A DNA stretch of 64,000 bases from Firmicutes bacterium UBA5201 (GCA_002412775.1 DHVT01000023.1:62001-126000), one strand, 5' to 3'. Shown: positions 26,170 to 35,608, counted from the stretch's first letter. Numbers and translations are program-made. Notes: generated by a model from the letters alone, not told the origin.

Positions 26170-27570
26170 TCAGTCGAAAACGAAAAACCCAGTACCAATT
26201 AGATTCATTGTATCGTCGTATAAACCCATCATGCTATTCCCTATATTGGTCAACCGTATTGGGTCCCCAGTGTAATTATACAGTCCATTTCTCGATTTTG
26301 ATCCAAGTACCGCGAATTCATTCTTAAGCAATAAATCATAATCAATACTTGAAGGTCCTATTGTACCAATACTGACATGTGTAAAACCACTAAGCTCATC
26401 AGGCATTTTATCCTTATTGAACTGGATGTACGATGCGCCTTTCTCATCTGTTATTATCTCAAACATTTCTGGTGTCAATCTTATTAAAGATTTCATTTTT
26501 TCCTTATAAAAGTCTTCATATTCAACAGTTAGTTCTTTAAGTCTTTGTTCCAATTCTGTTGATGGCTTGATCATTGCAATATCATAAGTGCCAACTGAGA
26601 GATTACGCGGAAACTCATAATAGTATGCAACTTCCAAATCCTTTCCAATAAAGGAATTAACTTCGTAATCAGTTTTCCGATACCTTTCTTCTCTATTTAC
26701 GAACCAATTGTTCTCTGCAAGCCATACCAGTTCTTCTTTGTCAAAATCACTCAGGAATAAACGTCTTGCCAACTTTTCTGTCGTAGAGACGTCAATTGCT
26801 GAGTTGCTTCCCATATCTTTTCTCATTAACAACCGGTTGTAAATATCTGGATCCATCTGATCATACAGTGCCTTAAAGTACAATTCAGAACCATTGCCAG
26901 CTGTTATCTCAAGTGGAAAAGTAGGATAATCATAATAATCAAGTTTGTTTGCCACATTCACTGAAACTGCTTTTGCATCCACGAGTTGATCAATTAAACG
27001 TTTCTCACTGCCTTTATATGGAACTTCAAGAGCGTTATATGCAAGCAGAACCATTTCATTACGAGTAAAAGTAGAAGTGTTGAGCGAGTTCATTTCACTT
27101 AAAGAAATCAAGCCTTTTGCCTGTGCAAAACTCAAGACATCGTTGTAAGTAAAGTCGTTATCTGTGTAACCTAAAGCTTTAACCATAAAAGTTGAGAAAT
27201 CCTTTGCTTTGGCATTGTTTGCAGATCCAAACATCGTTTCACTGATTCCCCTAGTTAACCCCTTTTGATACATATAACCTACATAATCATTCGCCCAAGA
27301 AGGGACGTCAGTAAATGGATGAGTGTACTTCTTCGATGTCGCCTCATCACTGGCACCTAAAAGATTAACAAGCATTACTGCAGTTTGAGCTCTGGTCGGA
27401 ATCTGATCAAGCTCAAACCCCTTGTCCGTACCGTTGAATAGTCCCATTTCCTTAAGTTCAGTCGCAAGTTGTGTGTTATCAACAACAGTTGCATGCGAAA
27501 CCGATGACAGAGCAAATAGCATCACAAATATACAAAACACCATCAAAAAACGTCCATAGCTTCTTCTCAT
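26170..27570 (-). CDS. SLH-domain exported protein, unknown C-terminal domain
   Basis: A 466-residue protein with signal peptide (MRRSYGRFLMVFCIFVMLFA...SHA, cleavage near 28). Three SLH repeats cover about 35-210 (DQIPTRAQTAVMLVNLLGAS, FTDVPSWANDYVGYMYQKGL, TFTRNEMVLLAYNALEVPY). The remaining 250 residues have no catalytic motif I recognise; they include RLFLSDFDKEELVWLAENNW and end NLIGTGFFVFD. The last bases run into K-type sequence, so the natural C-terminus may be slightly altered. Surface-located, probably wall-polymer bound. Confidence 0.8.
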   Translation of the reverse strand: MRRSYGRFLMVFCIFVMLFALSSVSHATVVDNTQLATELKEMGLFNGTDKGFELDQIPTRAQTAVMLVNLLGASDEATSKKYTHPFTDVPSWANDYVGYMYQKGLTRGISETMFGSANNAKAKDFSTFMVKALGYTDNDFTYNDVLSFAQAKGLISLSEMNSLNTSTFTRNEMVLLAYNALEVPYKGSEKRLIDQLVDAKAVSVNVANKLDYYDYPTFPLEITAGNGSELYFKALYDQMDPDIYNRLLMRKDMGSNSAIDVSTTEKLARRLFLSDFDKEELVWLAENNWFVNREERYRKTDYEVNSFIGKDLEVAYYYEFPRNLSVGTYDIAMIKPSTELEQRLKELTVEYEDFYKEKMKSLIRLTPEMFEIITDEKGASYIQFNKDKMPDELSGFTHVSIGTIGPSSIDYDLLLKNEFAVLGSKSRNGLYNYTGDPIRLTNIGNSMMGLYDDTMNLIGTGFFVFD

Positions 27571-27673
27571 GTTTTTCTCCCCATATCAATAATTTTATGA
27601 ACCAATATCTTTAGTATATGATTATTATCCGATGATGGTTTCTGCAAATTGCATTATTTATGTTTCAAACAAT

Positions 27674-27710
27674 AAAAAACGACGAGAATAGAATTAATCC
27701 TATCTCGCCG
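27674..27710 (-). terminator. Rho-independent terminator
   Basis: On the minus strand CGAGATAG...CTATTCTCG with a short loop, then CGTCGTTTTTT. It ends the NERD-protein gene. Confidence 0.8.
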
Positions 27711-27766
27711 CTCAATCATATATTTAATTTCTATTGAACATATCATTGTATTGCTTCTTGATCAGC

Positions 27767-30121
27767 TTACTCTTTAGGCAATACGTGAGTGAGTTGATCA
27801 TAATAATTCTTCCATTCAACAACCTTCCAACTTGAATCAAATATTATATATGAATTTTTATAAATCCATTTGAATATATTCGTGTTAACCACTTCCGTTG
27901 GTGAACCTAACGCGATATGAACATCTTCTCTTGAGCTTCCAATATCAATTACTCCACCTACTGGGAAGTTTAGTCCATGATCCATCTGATTATAATAATT
28001 CGCCCATCCTGATACTTTCCATTCTTGATCAAAGGTTACATAGGAGTTCTTATAATTCCATCTTTGAGGATTATTGGAAACAACTACTGTCGGTGAGCCT
28101 AATGCGATATGAACTTCTTCTCTTGAACTACCAAGATCAATTACACCACCCTTAGCTGACTTAAGTCCATGATCCATCTGGTTGTAATGATTCGCCCATC
28201 CAGAAACCTTCCAGTCTTGATCAAATGTGATATAGGAATTCTTATAATTCCATTTGTATTGGTTATTAGAGACAATCTCTGTTGGTGATCCCAATGCTAC
28301 TTTAACTTCGTCCTTACTACTGTTCAGATCTATGACACCACTAATAGGTGATTTTAACCCGTGATCCAACTGGTTGTAATGATTTGCCCATCCAATCACT
28401 TTCCAATCTTGATTAAATGTGATATAAGAATTCTTGTAATTCCATTTGTATTGGTTATTAGAGACAATCTCTGTTGGTGAACCCAATGCTACTTTAACTT
28501 CGTCCTTACTACTGCCCAGATCTATGACACCACTAATAGGTGATTTTAACCCGTGATCCAATTGGTTGTAATGATTTGCCCATCCAATTACTTTCCAATC
28601 TTGATTAAAAGTCACATAGGAGTTCTTATAGTTCCATCTGAAAGGGTTGCTGGAATTTATTTCAGTTGGTGACCCGAGAGCAATCTCGACATCCTTTTTT
28701 GTACTTCCCAAGTCAATTGTTCCACCTGTTATCGAAAGAAAGGCTTGATCCAATTGATTATAATAGTTGCTCCAACCATTTACTTTCCAATTCATATCAA
28801 AATATATAATGGAATTTTTATAAACATACTTATTAGTAACAATCTTATCAGGCTCACCCAAAACTGAAACCACTTCATCACTGCTAGTCCCCAAAACGAT
28901 GTTATTCTGATTTAAATCAACTTGGGAGCCTGTATTTATTGTTTCTTCCGCTTTCAACTCAGATAGACTTTCTTGAACTTCAGCTATGGTTTCTTCTTCA
29001 ACTGGAACCGCTTCAATTTCTATTTCAGCTGATTCTAATGGTTCATTTGGTATTTGAGTGGGTTGTTGAATGTCCTCTTCAGTCTCAATTGTATCAATTG
29101 CCTCATCTGTTTCCTGAATCTCAACAACACCCTCTCCATCATTTTCTTCCACACCCCAAATTTCCATTTTGGCAATTTCTTCATCCTTGGGACTGCTAGC
29201 TTGCACACCTGCAGTATGAGTTTCATTGCCAATACTCTTTTTCACATCATTTACTGAGTTAATAAATGTATCGCCAAAACTGTACCATAAATAAATCACT
29301 ACCAAAAACACCAGTCCATAAATTCCACCAGATGATTTCCTGGAACGGCGTCTCCTTTTACTGGGTGCTAAGAGTGCCATTAGAGCCAATAGTACGATAG
29401 GATTGTAAAATCCAAAGATCAGAACCGTCAATCCAAACAGGATCTTGATCCACAGCATATATGGTGCTTTTTTACTCGAACTTTCCTTGCCTGATCCCCT
29501 CGAGGTGACTTTCTCATCATTTTTCGGTTGACTTATTCTCTCGATGAAACTAAGGTGTTCCTCCAATGCTTCTTTTCCAAATTTATTATTGCTCAATATA
29601 AGAGTTTCAATATTTGCAATGGCGTCATAGTCGCTGCTGATATTGGGATACTTATCAATGGTGTCAAGAACCTCATCGAGTTTGACAACATCAATCGACG
29701 AGGTCACATCTTTTAGTGTCGCATCATTTCCAAAGACAAGCACGTTGAATATAGGAAGATGAATATCGTTCTTTGACAGCAAATGCCGAACCGTCTTAAT
29801 ATGATTTTCATTCTGTTTTATTGGATTCCTAAATCTATACTTCTTCTGACCAAAACCACCCTTGTTGAGCATCTGTGTCCATTCAACGTTATCCTCATTA
29901 CCAAAGATCCATCCGCTGTAGTCTTTCATCTCAAAGACAAAAACGCCCTTTTGAGTGATTGCCAACAAATCAATTTGATTCGTTCCCTCCTCATGGCGAT
30001 CTAGAATAATATTGGGAATGATCCGGAACATTTCACCTTCTTTGGAATTCAACAACTCATACAGTTGCAATTCGCCTTTGTTCATGCCATCCATTGAATT
30101 TGCGTTCATAACAAACCTCAT
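27767..30121 (-). CDS. NERD-domain membrane protein with six BamE/SmpA-like repeats
   Basis: A 784-residue protein. The N-terminal NERD (nuclease-related) domain spans about 15-120 (IDLLAITQKGVFVFEMKDYS with the E-x-K triad position). Two hydrophobic segments follow near 225-250 and 265-285, with basic KRRRRSRKSS between them, then an acidic linker. Residues about 400-780 hold six repeats of about 67 residues of the type GSSKDEVKVALGSPTE followed by WNYKNSYITF and DWKVIGWANHYNQLDHGL. These resemble the BamE/SmpA small beta domain. Repeats 3 and 4 are almost identical. The C-terminal repeats would lie outside the cell. Function unknown. Confidence 0.8.
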   Translation of the reverse strand: MRFVMNANSMDGMNKGELQLYELLNSKEGEMFRIIPNIILDRHEEGTNQIDLLAITQKGVFVFEMKDYSGWIFGNEDNVEWTQMLNKGGFGQKKYRFRNPIKQNENHIKTVRHLLSKNDIHLPIFNVLVFGNDATLKDVTSSIDVVKLDEVLDTIDKYPNISSDYDAIANIETLILSNNKFGKEALEEHLSFIERISQPKNDEKVTSRGSGKESSSKKAPYMLWIKILFGLTVLIFGFYNPIVLLALMALLAPSKRRRRSRKSSGGIYGLVFLVVIYLWYSFGDTFINSVNDVKKSIGNETHTAGVQASSPKDEEIAKMEIWGVEENDGEGVVEIQETDEAIDTIETEEDIQQPTQIPNEPLESAEIEIEAVPVEEETIAEVQESLSELKAEETINTGSQVDLNQNNIVLGTSSDEVVSVLGEPDKIVTNKYVYKNSIIYFDMNWKVNGWSNYYNQLDQAFLSITGGTIDLGSTKKDVEIALGSPTEINSSNPFRWNYKNSYVTFNQDWKVIGWANHYNQLDHGLKSPISGVIDLGSSKDEVKVALGSPTEIVSNNQYKWNYKNSYITFNQDWKVIGWANHYNQLDHGLKSPISGVIDLNSSKDEVKVALGSPTEIVSNNQYKWNYKNSYITFDQDWKVSGWANHYNQMDHGLKSAKGGVIDLGSSREEVHIALGSPTVVVSNNPQRWNYKNSYVTFDQEWKVSGWANYYNQMDHGLNFPVGGVIDIGSSREDVHIALGSPTEVVNTNIFKWIYKNSYIIFDSSWKVVEWKNYYDQLTHVLPKE
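27795..28905 (-). repeat. Six tandem ~200-bp coding repeats
   Basis: Encodes the six BamE-like modules of the NERD protein. The central pair are nearly identical in DNA sequence, which indicates recent duplication or conversion. Confidence 0.85.
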
Positions 30122-30233
30122 ATCTTCAATATTTATATTAGTCTCTTATAAATATTTTACCCTAATAAGTATTGGCTTGCCATTCTGTGAAGTCCCTATT
30201 TTGGGGACTTTCGTCCTTGCTTTTATGGTTGAA

Positions 30234-30452
30234 GGAATGCCGGTGGCATTCGACACCTTTATTTCTATTGTCGAATGTCACGGCAATGGGCTTGTCATGG
30301 TATTGTATACAGTGAGTTATTGCCGGAACCGCCGTTTAGTAACCTGGTACCATTTTCATGAAATCACTTATTTCATCACCTAAAACCATTGAAATCACTA
30401 AATACTTAAAAAAGTTACCGCCGTTTCCGCCGTACCGGTACCCGGTACGCCT
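30234..30452 (+). repeat. H+K repeat, full copy
   Basis: From GGAATGCCGGTGGCATTC to CCGGTACCCGGTACGCCT. Unlike most copies it lies next to the promoter side of the NERD gene and the broken 3' end of a plus-strand gene. Confidence 0.9.
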
Positions 30453-30607
30453 CCAATCATGACATCAACAACCTTTTAGAAGAGATCAGTGGCAGCGAGA
30501 CCTTGAAGTCTAAATGGATAAAGTACACAAAAGATTACAAGTATGCTGATGAGATCACATACGAAAATATCATTGATTCTTTAAGGGGACTGATTGGCGA
30601 TTTATAA
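30453..30607 (+). pseudogene. 3' fragment of an AbiEii-like nucleotidyltransferase gene (plus strand)
   Basis: About 50 codons without a start, ending at a proper TAA: N-H-D-I-N-N-L-L-E-E-I-S-G, then LKSKWIKYTKDYKYADEITY and ENIIDSLRGLIGDL. The W-x-x-(Y/F)...Y-A-x-x-I-(S/T)-(F/Y) pattern resembles the C-terminus of AbiEii-type toxins. The 5' part ends exactly at a K right end. Confidence 0.55.
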
Positions 30608-30609
30608 TC

Positions 30610-30700
30610 TGAATCATCAAGATCAACATTGTAATCAATCACTCCTGCATGGTTACAGGATCTGGGTTATGATCAACTGAATTTTGTCAATGTCCATTAC
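30610..30700 (-). pseudogene. Third, broken copy of the two-helix membrane protein gene
   Basis: Minus-strand sequence matches the N-terminal part of the paralogues at 16.9 and 18.4 kb (N-x-x-D-x-x-P-x-P-V-T-M-Q-E-W-L-I-T-M-L) but both the start and the second helix are lost. Confidence 0.7.
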
Positions 30701-30736
30701 GATTATGCTGTTGGCTTAAGGCTTGTTCGATAATGG

Positions 30737-30952
30737 AATGCCCATGACATTCCATGCAATTTATGCTTTGTTGATTGTCTGAACAGCTTGCTGGTCAGGG
30801 CTCTGTAAATATTGAGTTATTGCCGGAACCGCTGCTTAGTTACCTGGTACCATCTTAATGCAATCACATGTTTCATCACCTAAAACCATTGAAAACACTT
30901 AACATTTTAAATAATTGCCGCCGTTACCGCCGTACCAGTACCTGGTACTCCT
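30737..30952 (+). repeat. H+K repeat, full copy
   Basis: A variant hairpin GGAATGCCCATGACATTCC, K from ACCTGGTACC to CCAGTACCTGGTACTCCT. It abuts the copied SLH-protease start. Confidence 0.85.
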
Positions 30953-30955
30953 TCT

Positions 30956-31067
30956 ATAGCTCCTGAGCCAGCTTGACATCAGCTTCTGCCCAATTCGAAG
31001 GCGCTGCGAATGATGCTGTCAGTGAAAAACACAATACAAAAACCAAACTTAGTAATACTTTTTTCAT
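30956..31067 (-). pseudogene. Copied 5' end of the SLH-protease gene (short copy)
   Basis: 37 codons nearly identical to the start of the SLH trypsin-like protease (MKKVLLSLVFVLCFSLTASF and following AEADVKLAQEL), cut off by a K right end. Leader and H hairpin are copied along with it. Confidence 0.9.
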
Positions 31068-31131
31068 AGCATAGTCCTTTCGTCATTATGTAAGTCAAAT
31101 CACATCTGTGAGCAATTGATTTATGGTTGAA

Positions 31132-31345
31132 GGAATGCCGGAGGCATTCTGTGCTAATTTGGCTGTGATCGTTGGTCAATGCATTGGGGTTGTCAGGGCT
31201 TTAGAAAAAATGAGTTGTTGCTGGAATCGCCGTATAGTAAACTGTACCATGTTCATTCAATCACTTTTTCATCGTCTAAAACCATTCAAAACACTGAACA
31301 TTTCAAAAAGTTGCTGCCGGTACCGTCGTATCGGTACTCGATACA
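31132..31345 (+). repeat. H+K repeat, full copy
   Basis: Hairpin GGAATGCCGGAGGCATTC; K is diverged at its right end (CCGTCGTATCGGTACTCG). Confidence 0.8.
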
Positions 31346-31493
31346 TTGAATATCTGGTACTTCCAGTCCTCACGATGGCTCATTCAAATTCAAAATGGTT
31401 CTCATTCTTCATCTGACTCCTTTTGGTACCCTTGAATATTTTCTAAACTCAAACTATCATCTATTGTCTATCTAATATCTAGATATGCTTTTC

Positions 31494-31526
31494 AAAAAAA
31501 ACGCGGTATGATTATTATACCGCGTT
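31494..31526 (-). terminator. Rho-independent terminator
   Basis: AACGCGGTAT/ATACCGCGTT stem, on the minus strand followed by eight T. It ends the SEC-C gene. Confidence 0.9.
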
Positions 31527-31532
31527 ATCACT

Positions 31533-32327
31533 CTAAAACTTATGAGACAACAGCATTCGTAAGTCTTTTTCAATTTTTTTTACTTTTTTCAACTCAAATT
31601 GAGGAATATTTCTAACAGGGCCTGGGCCTAATGACAATAAATCTAAGTTACGACAACATTTCTCGTAACTTTTCTGGCTACCACAACGACATCTACCTTT
31701 AGGATTAATCAAATGTAACCAACTGTCTTGAGTTATACTTGGCTCTAATGATTTTCCAATCCAAATACCTCTACCATATCTTTTTCGCGTCTCTAACCAT
31801 ACTTGATGCCGAAAGACCCACTCTGTTGCAAATAACAATGCATCTAAAATTCGATCCTCACCTTCATAAGTTCCTAATAAACTTGGATTATCAGTATAAC
31901 AAATACTTGTTGGAATACCGTATCTCAAAGAAAAAGCATTTAGGTGAGGATGATCTGGATAAACTAAATAGTTCACTTCTGGTTCAATAATGAATACAAT
32001 CGGTTGACCCATTAGAAAATTACTTCTATCGTCAAATACTGCTATCTTATAATATTGTTGCTTAATAGTATCAACAACTTTCCTTATTTCATCACTCAGA
32101 TTATGCTCAGGATTGTTACATTGTTGTGTGTGAGCAAGTTTGCCATCTAAGATAGTAAAATTATATCCTTGTTCAATATCAGAGAGTACAGCCATCAAAT
32201 CTTTCTTATAAGGAAAAGGATTGATATCAGCTAGATACCAATCCCCTGATAAATTTGAGCTTAAATTTGCTCTGATTTTCTTGCAAGGACTTCCGAAGTC
32301 AAGGCAAGTATCCTTCATATTATTCAC
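31533..32327 (-). CDS. SEC-C motif protein of unknown function
   Basis: A 264-residue protein with a SEC-C zinc motif near residue 215 (CRCGSQKSYEKCC). The rest (YPDHPHLNAFSLRYGIPTSI, EDRILDALLFATEWVFRHQV, YGRGIWIGKSLEP) has no family I can name. It begins at a GTG inside the end of the preceding 37-residue gene, or at an ATG 9 bases later; neither has its own binding site, so translation is probably coupled. A terminator follows. The small gene and this one form a two-gene unit. Confidence 0.75.
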   Translation of the reverse strand: MNNMKDTCLDFGSPCKKIRANLSSNLSGDWYLADINPFPYKKDLMAVLSDIEQGYNFTILDGKLAHTQQCNNPEHNLSDEIRKVVDTIKQQYYKIAVFDDRSNFLMGQPIVFIIEPEVNYLVYPDHPHLNAFSLRYGIPTSICYTDNPSLLGTYEGEDRILDALLFATEWVFRHQVWLETRKRYGRGIWIGKSLEPSITQDSWLHLINPKGRCRCGSQKSYEKCCRNLDLLSLGPGPVRNIPQFELKKVKKIEKDLRMLLSHKF

Positions 32328-32433
32328 TTACTTTAATTGCATGAGATGTTCCAGATGGTCTTGTATGTTGCTTGTGACCATGCTCGTTATCTTTGCCATG
32401 TTCTGGCTTCGGGTCTTCATGTCCGTTTTTCAT
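32320..32433 (-). CDS. 37-residue His-rich peptide coupled to SEC-C gene
   Basis: A very short gene: ATG with AAAGGAG 7 bases upstream, 37 codons, TAA stop overlapping the start of the SEC-C gene. The peptide is hydrophilic and rich in His, Lys, Glu and Gly (NGHEDPKPEHGKDNEHGHKQ) and ends THAIKVSE-like (SGTSHAIKVSE). Size and composition suggest a metal-binding or partner peptide, but I know no family. The good binding site and the overlap support it as real. Confidence 0.65.
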   Translation of the reverse strand: MKNGHEDPKPEHGKDNEHGHKQHTRPSGTSHAIKVSE

Positions 32434-32884
32434 AACTATCTCCTTTATAGAATATTTATGGTTTTTGGTGCAAACCACTCCTCCTTTGTGAGTTAAAGAT
32501 TAGAATACTCTATACAGGATATTTTTTTTAAAAAATCAATTGATTTTTTTTATAAAAAATTGTATAATGGTTAAGTATTCATAATTCCGTCTAAAGAATA
32601 TCTTAATATTTTGAACATACCATATATAGTTCAACCTCACTCTTTATTATGCACTATACAGTGTTATAAGTCAAGAGTTTTTGATTTTTTTGTAACAAGC
32701 GTTTTCAGTTCATGATAAACAGTTCTTTATTTAACTTCTTATGTTTAAAAAAGCGGTATTATAAAAATACCTCTTCATACTGAAGACAATCACCCAAATA
32801 GGATTTATAAAAATCCCATCATGGGTGATTTTTTCGTTTTCAAATTTACTTTATATCTACTTGCCTGGAAAAGGACTCTATAGA
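32434..32884. other. AT-rich gap
   Basis: Upstream of the 37-residue gene. Very AT-rich, with one strong hairpin described separately. The promoter is probably near the unit's start, but several TATAAT-like words prevent a clear choice. Confidence 0.5.
32788..32834 (+). terminator. Nested hairpin terminator
   Basis: AATCACCCA pairs with TGGGTGATT, and inside it GGATTT pairs with AATCCC; TTTTTTCG follows on the plus strand. No plus-strand gene precedes it closely, so it may be a relic or end an unseen small transcript. Confidence 0.7.
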
Positions 32885-33020
32885 GAGTGATTTATTGCCG
32901 TAACTGCCGCTTAGTAATCTGGTACCATTCACATGAAATCGCTTATTTCATAAACTAGAACCATTCAAAACACTAAACAATTCAAAAAAAAACCGCCGTT
33001 TCCGTCGTTCTGGAACGCCT
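32885..33020 (+). repeat. K repeat with partial H
   Basis: GAGTGATTTATTGCCGTAAC at the left; the right end is diverged (CCGTCGTTCTGGAACGCCT). It lies 18 bases from the stop of the 212-residue gene. Confidence 0.75.
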
Positions 33021-33038
33021 GAATTTAAATACCCACAC

Positions 33039-33677
33039 CTAATAATTTAATAAAAACGAGTCAATAACTCTCGGTGTAACTGACACCCCAAATTGGTCTG
33101 CCACATGTTTTTGGAAAGCAAACAATCTTGTTACAAGATCTATGTACTCTTTATCTCCGAAAGGAGTTAGCCAGGATCTTAGCTCTTTATTTTGCATAAT
33201 ATATTTTCTGGCACTTATAATGGTACGGCTATCATAAATATAAAACATATTTGGTGCGTGAAAATGTAGATACTTTGATGCAAGAGATCGTTTATTAAGA
33301 CCTGTAATATCTGAAAATATATTTGTTAAGAACAAATGTGTTTCAACTACTTCCTTCAAATTTTCTTTAGTTATATAATTAAATTGCTTAAGATTGCTAA
33401 TCCTCTCATCCAATTCAGGTCCAATCTCAAGCATCTTTGGACCAACAACATTAAAGTAAAAATCATCTCCCATATCTGACACATTGACATTTTTACGTCT
33501 TTCAATTGCAGCTGCATAGGATCGTCCGATTAGCCATACTTTCCCAATTATAACCTCAGGACAAGTATGTTCTGGGTTCTCACGGCACATTTCATATAAG
33601 ATACTATTCCCAAAATTCCATTTATTCCCTTTAAATGCTTTTTGAATATCCTGAATCTCAATTTTTTTCTTTATCAT
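33039..33677 (-). CDS. Unknown 212-residue protein
   Basis: A soluble, mostly helical protein, start ATG after GAAAGAGG. A distinctive stretch is KRSLASKYLHFHAPNMFYIY followed by DSR, reminiscent of helical DNA-glycosylase-like or fungal-type hypothetical proteins where a K-x-L-H-F-x-x-P motif precedes an aromatic-Asp pair; I do not assign activity. It is bounded by K repeats on both sides, thus a typical cassette-like single gene. Confidence 0.75.
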   Translation of the reverse strand: MIKKKIEIQDIQKAFKGNKWNFGNSILYEMCRENPEHTCPEVIIGKVWLIGRSYAAAIERRKNVNVSDMGDDFYFNVVGPKMLEIGPELDERISNLKQFNYITKENLKEVVETHLFLTNIFSDITGLNKRSLASKYLHFHAPNMFYIYDSRTIISARKYIMQNKELRSWLTPFGDKEYIDLVTRLFAFQKHVADQFGVSVTPRVIDSFLLNY

Positions 33678-33702
33678 CAATTTCACACCTCTTTCATACC
33701 TA

Positions 33703-33825
33703 CCGCCGGGTGGTTACCTGGTACCATATTCATTCAATCACACATTTCATCGTATACAACTATTGAAAATACTAAACACTTCATAAACTATCGCAGTTTC
33801 TTCCGTACCGGTACCCGGCACACCT
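33703..33825 (+). repeat. K repeat, H module absent
   Basis: From CCGCCGGGTGGTTACCTGGTACC to CCGGTACCCGGCACACCT, in the same orientation as all others. Confidence 0.85.
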
Positions 33826-33862
33826 GATTTATCAACCCTTTAATTTTTCACCACATCAAATG

Positions 33863-34120
33863 TTAGTCATCGTCGTTGGGTAGATGCCATCCATGTTCAC
33901 GATGTCTAGCTTTTGCGTTTGGATGCTCCTTTTCGTATTTTTCATTCATCCGTCTAGCCATTTCTTCATCTATTTCTTGCATTTCTTTGGTTTTGTAGCC
34001 ACTACCGTCTTTCAGCCATTCTAATCTTCTTTTTTCATACTCATCTGTAAGATCTTCATCCGATGCCGTGTCAAGTAATATTTCGAACGCACTTTTGAAA
34101 AGATTACCAAACAGTCCCAT
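33863..34120 (-). CDS. Small acidic/charged protein of unknown function
   Basis: 85 residues, start chosen at the ATG 8 bases after GGAGG (MGLFGNLFKSAFEILLDTAS); the longer frame includes the binding site. It has a short hydrophobic N-terminal helix, then a strongly charged helix (EIDEEMARRMNEKYEKEHPN) and a His/Asp-rich end. No family recognised. It lies between two K repeats. Confidence 0.7.
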   Translation of the reverse strand: MGLFGNLFKSAFEILLDTASDEDLTDEYEKRRLEWLKDGSGYKTKEMQEIDEEMARRMNEKYEKEHPNAKARHREHGWHLPNDDD

Positions 34121-34230
34121 AATGTTCTCCTCCATTATATATTATAATAATTTGTCTTTAAAAACGACTGGTATTAGTTTTCAGAAAGCTTTGACTCTGT
34201 TTGCATAACAGGAATCCCATATGGCAGTTT

Positions 34231-34345
34231 TACGCCGCTTGGAACCAGGTACCATTTTCAACAATTTTCACATTTTAATCCTTGTAGGCATTGCTTTTGC
34301 TATGCTTTATTCAAAGTTACCGCCGAAGCGGTTCTTGGTACGCTG
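34231..34345 (+). repeat. K repeat, H module absent, diverged middle
   Basis: CCGCTTGGAACCAGGTACC at the left, CGGTTCTTGGTACGCTGATT at the right; the middle is shortened and different. Confidence 0.75.
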
Positions 34346-34403
34346 ATTTAATTAGTTGTCACTGATACAGGCTGTGCTATAACTGATACTTTTTCAATTT
34401 GAT

Positions 34404-34697
34404 CTACTGTGAATTCTTATAAAATGCGAGCATCATTGGAATTGATAATGCTGTCATAATTAGATTTTCAAAGCATAAACCGATTGCTACACCTAACCAA
34501 ATATTTTTTACTAAAATAACTCCGATAATACTAGCTGCTATACTTGTGAAGATGCTTTTCAGCTGTCCCGTTGCCAATCCTCTTAATAAATCAATTATGA
34601 TTACAAAGGCTGCTATGTATGTAATCAAATAGTTACCGCTATAAAAACCAACAATCCCAGCTATTGAAAAGAATACAGTTACAATTGCAATTATCAT
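34404..34697 (-). CDS. Small multi-helix membrane protein
   Basis: 97 residues, three to four membrane helices covering almost the whole chain (IVTVFFSIAGIVGFYSGNYL, IAAFVIIIDLLRGL, SIAASIIGVILVKNIWLGVA). AAGGGGGT lies 6 bases before the ATG. It follows the 66-residue gene by 18 bases, on the same strand. Role unknown; no transporter motif visible. Confidence 0.7.
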   Translation of the reverse strand: MIIAIVTVFFSIAGIVGFYSGNYLITYIAAFVIIIDLLRGLATGQLKSIFTSIAASIIGVILVKNIWLGVAIGLCFENLIMTALSIPMMLAFYKNSQ

Positions 34698-34715
34698 TTG
34701 TTACCCCCTTATGAT

Positions 34716-34916
34716 TTATTCAGTCGCCCTTTTATTAAATTGTACCATTTCTAAATAAAAAACGTCTAAGTTCTTAACTAACTCATGTTCGGTTCTCAAC
34801 ACACCGAAAGTAGTTACCAATCCGTCGTCAACTGTGGAATTTTGAAACCAAATAAAGTCTTTTGAATTACTATAGACTCTCATTAAGAAATCAGTCAGAA
34901 GTGTGAACCAGTCCAT
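34716..34916 (-). CDS. Unknown 66-residue protein, possibly 5'-frameshifted
   Basis: The frame (FLMRVYSNSKDFIWFQNSTV, LVKNLDVFYLEMVQF) looks protein-coding but its ATG has no binding site. A short frame just upstream in another phase (MILQIDYNIGMYFRAEW, then GSHF) stops right after this start. A single-base indel could have split one gene of about 90 codons. Low confidence in the product as drawn. Confidence 0.45.
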   Translation of the reverse strand: MDWFTLLTDFLMRVYSNSKDFIWFQNSTVDDGLVTTFGVLRTEHELVKNLDVFYLEMVQFNKRATE

Positions 34917-34969
34917 TCAGCACGAAAATACATACCTATATTATAATCAATCTGCAAGATCATTTGTAA

Positions 34970-35608
34970 TCAATCCAAATATCCAAGATTTCTATACTTT
35001 TCGTATATTTCCCCTTCCATTTCCACAACCTTTTCATTTACCATATTCACTTCATAACCAAATAAATAGTATCCATCACTCCTATCAGAATCATAATCGA
35101 ATTCAAAAGCAACAAAATAGATAAATATTTCTACTTTTTCTGCAGTCCACCCATACTTCTTTTGTATATACTTATCTGCCTTAATTGAAACATTTACATT
35201 GCTTCCAACACTCTCTTTTGCGATTTCTATAGCTACCGTACTCATGGTATTGGGTCCAGCCATACCATCAATTTCAAGTCTGTTAATCATTTGGTAATGA
35301 GCAATTACAGCGATTAACTCTCTAAGGTTACTTGAATCATATTTCTTAATCCCATATCCTCTATCTTTGAAGATAGTCGCCAACCGATGTAAATCTTTTC
35401 CTTTATAATTATTGGATATAAATCTAGTCGCCTTAGAATAATCAAATGTTTTAATTAAAGTATCCATTTCTGGTTGGCTTAATGTTAAACGTTGATCTTT
35501 AACCACAGTTGGCACAACTTTTGATTCAATGCTTTTAGCAGTTTCAGGCACCTCTTGAATGTTAGGACTATTTTGTCCAAAATTATACATAATTGCAAAA
35601 ATTAACAC
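34970..35608 (-). pseudogene. Membrane-anchored peptidoglycan-binding-like protein, 5' end lost at insertion element
   Basis: About 212 residues: an N-terminal membrane helix (the open frame upstream adds GVLWIFASLVLVLIFAIMY), then a linker and a region with RLEIDGMAGPNTMSTVAIEI. The last resembles the D-G-x-x-G-x-x-T turn of PG_binding_1 domains. No ATG with a binding site precedes the helix; the frame is interrupted right where the IS1634-type element begins. It was probably cut by that insertion, with the first codons now lost. Confidence 0.55.
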
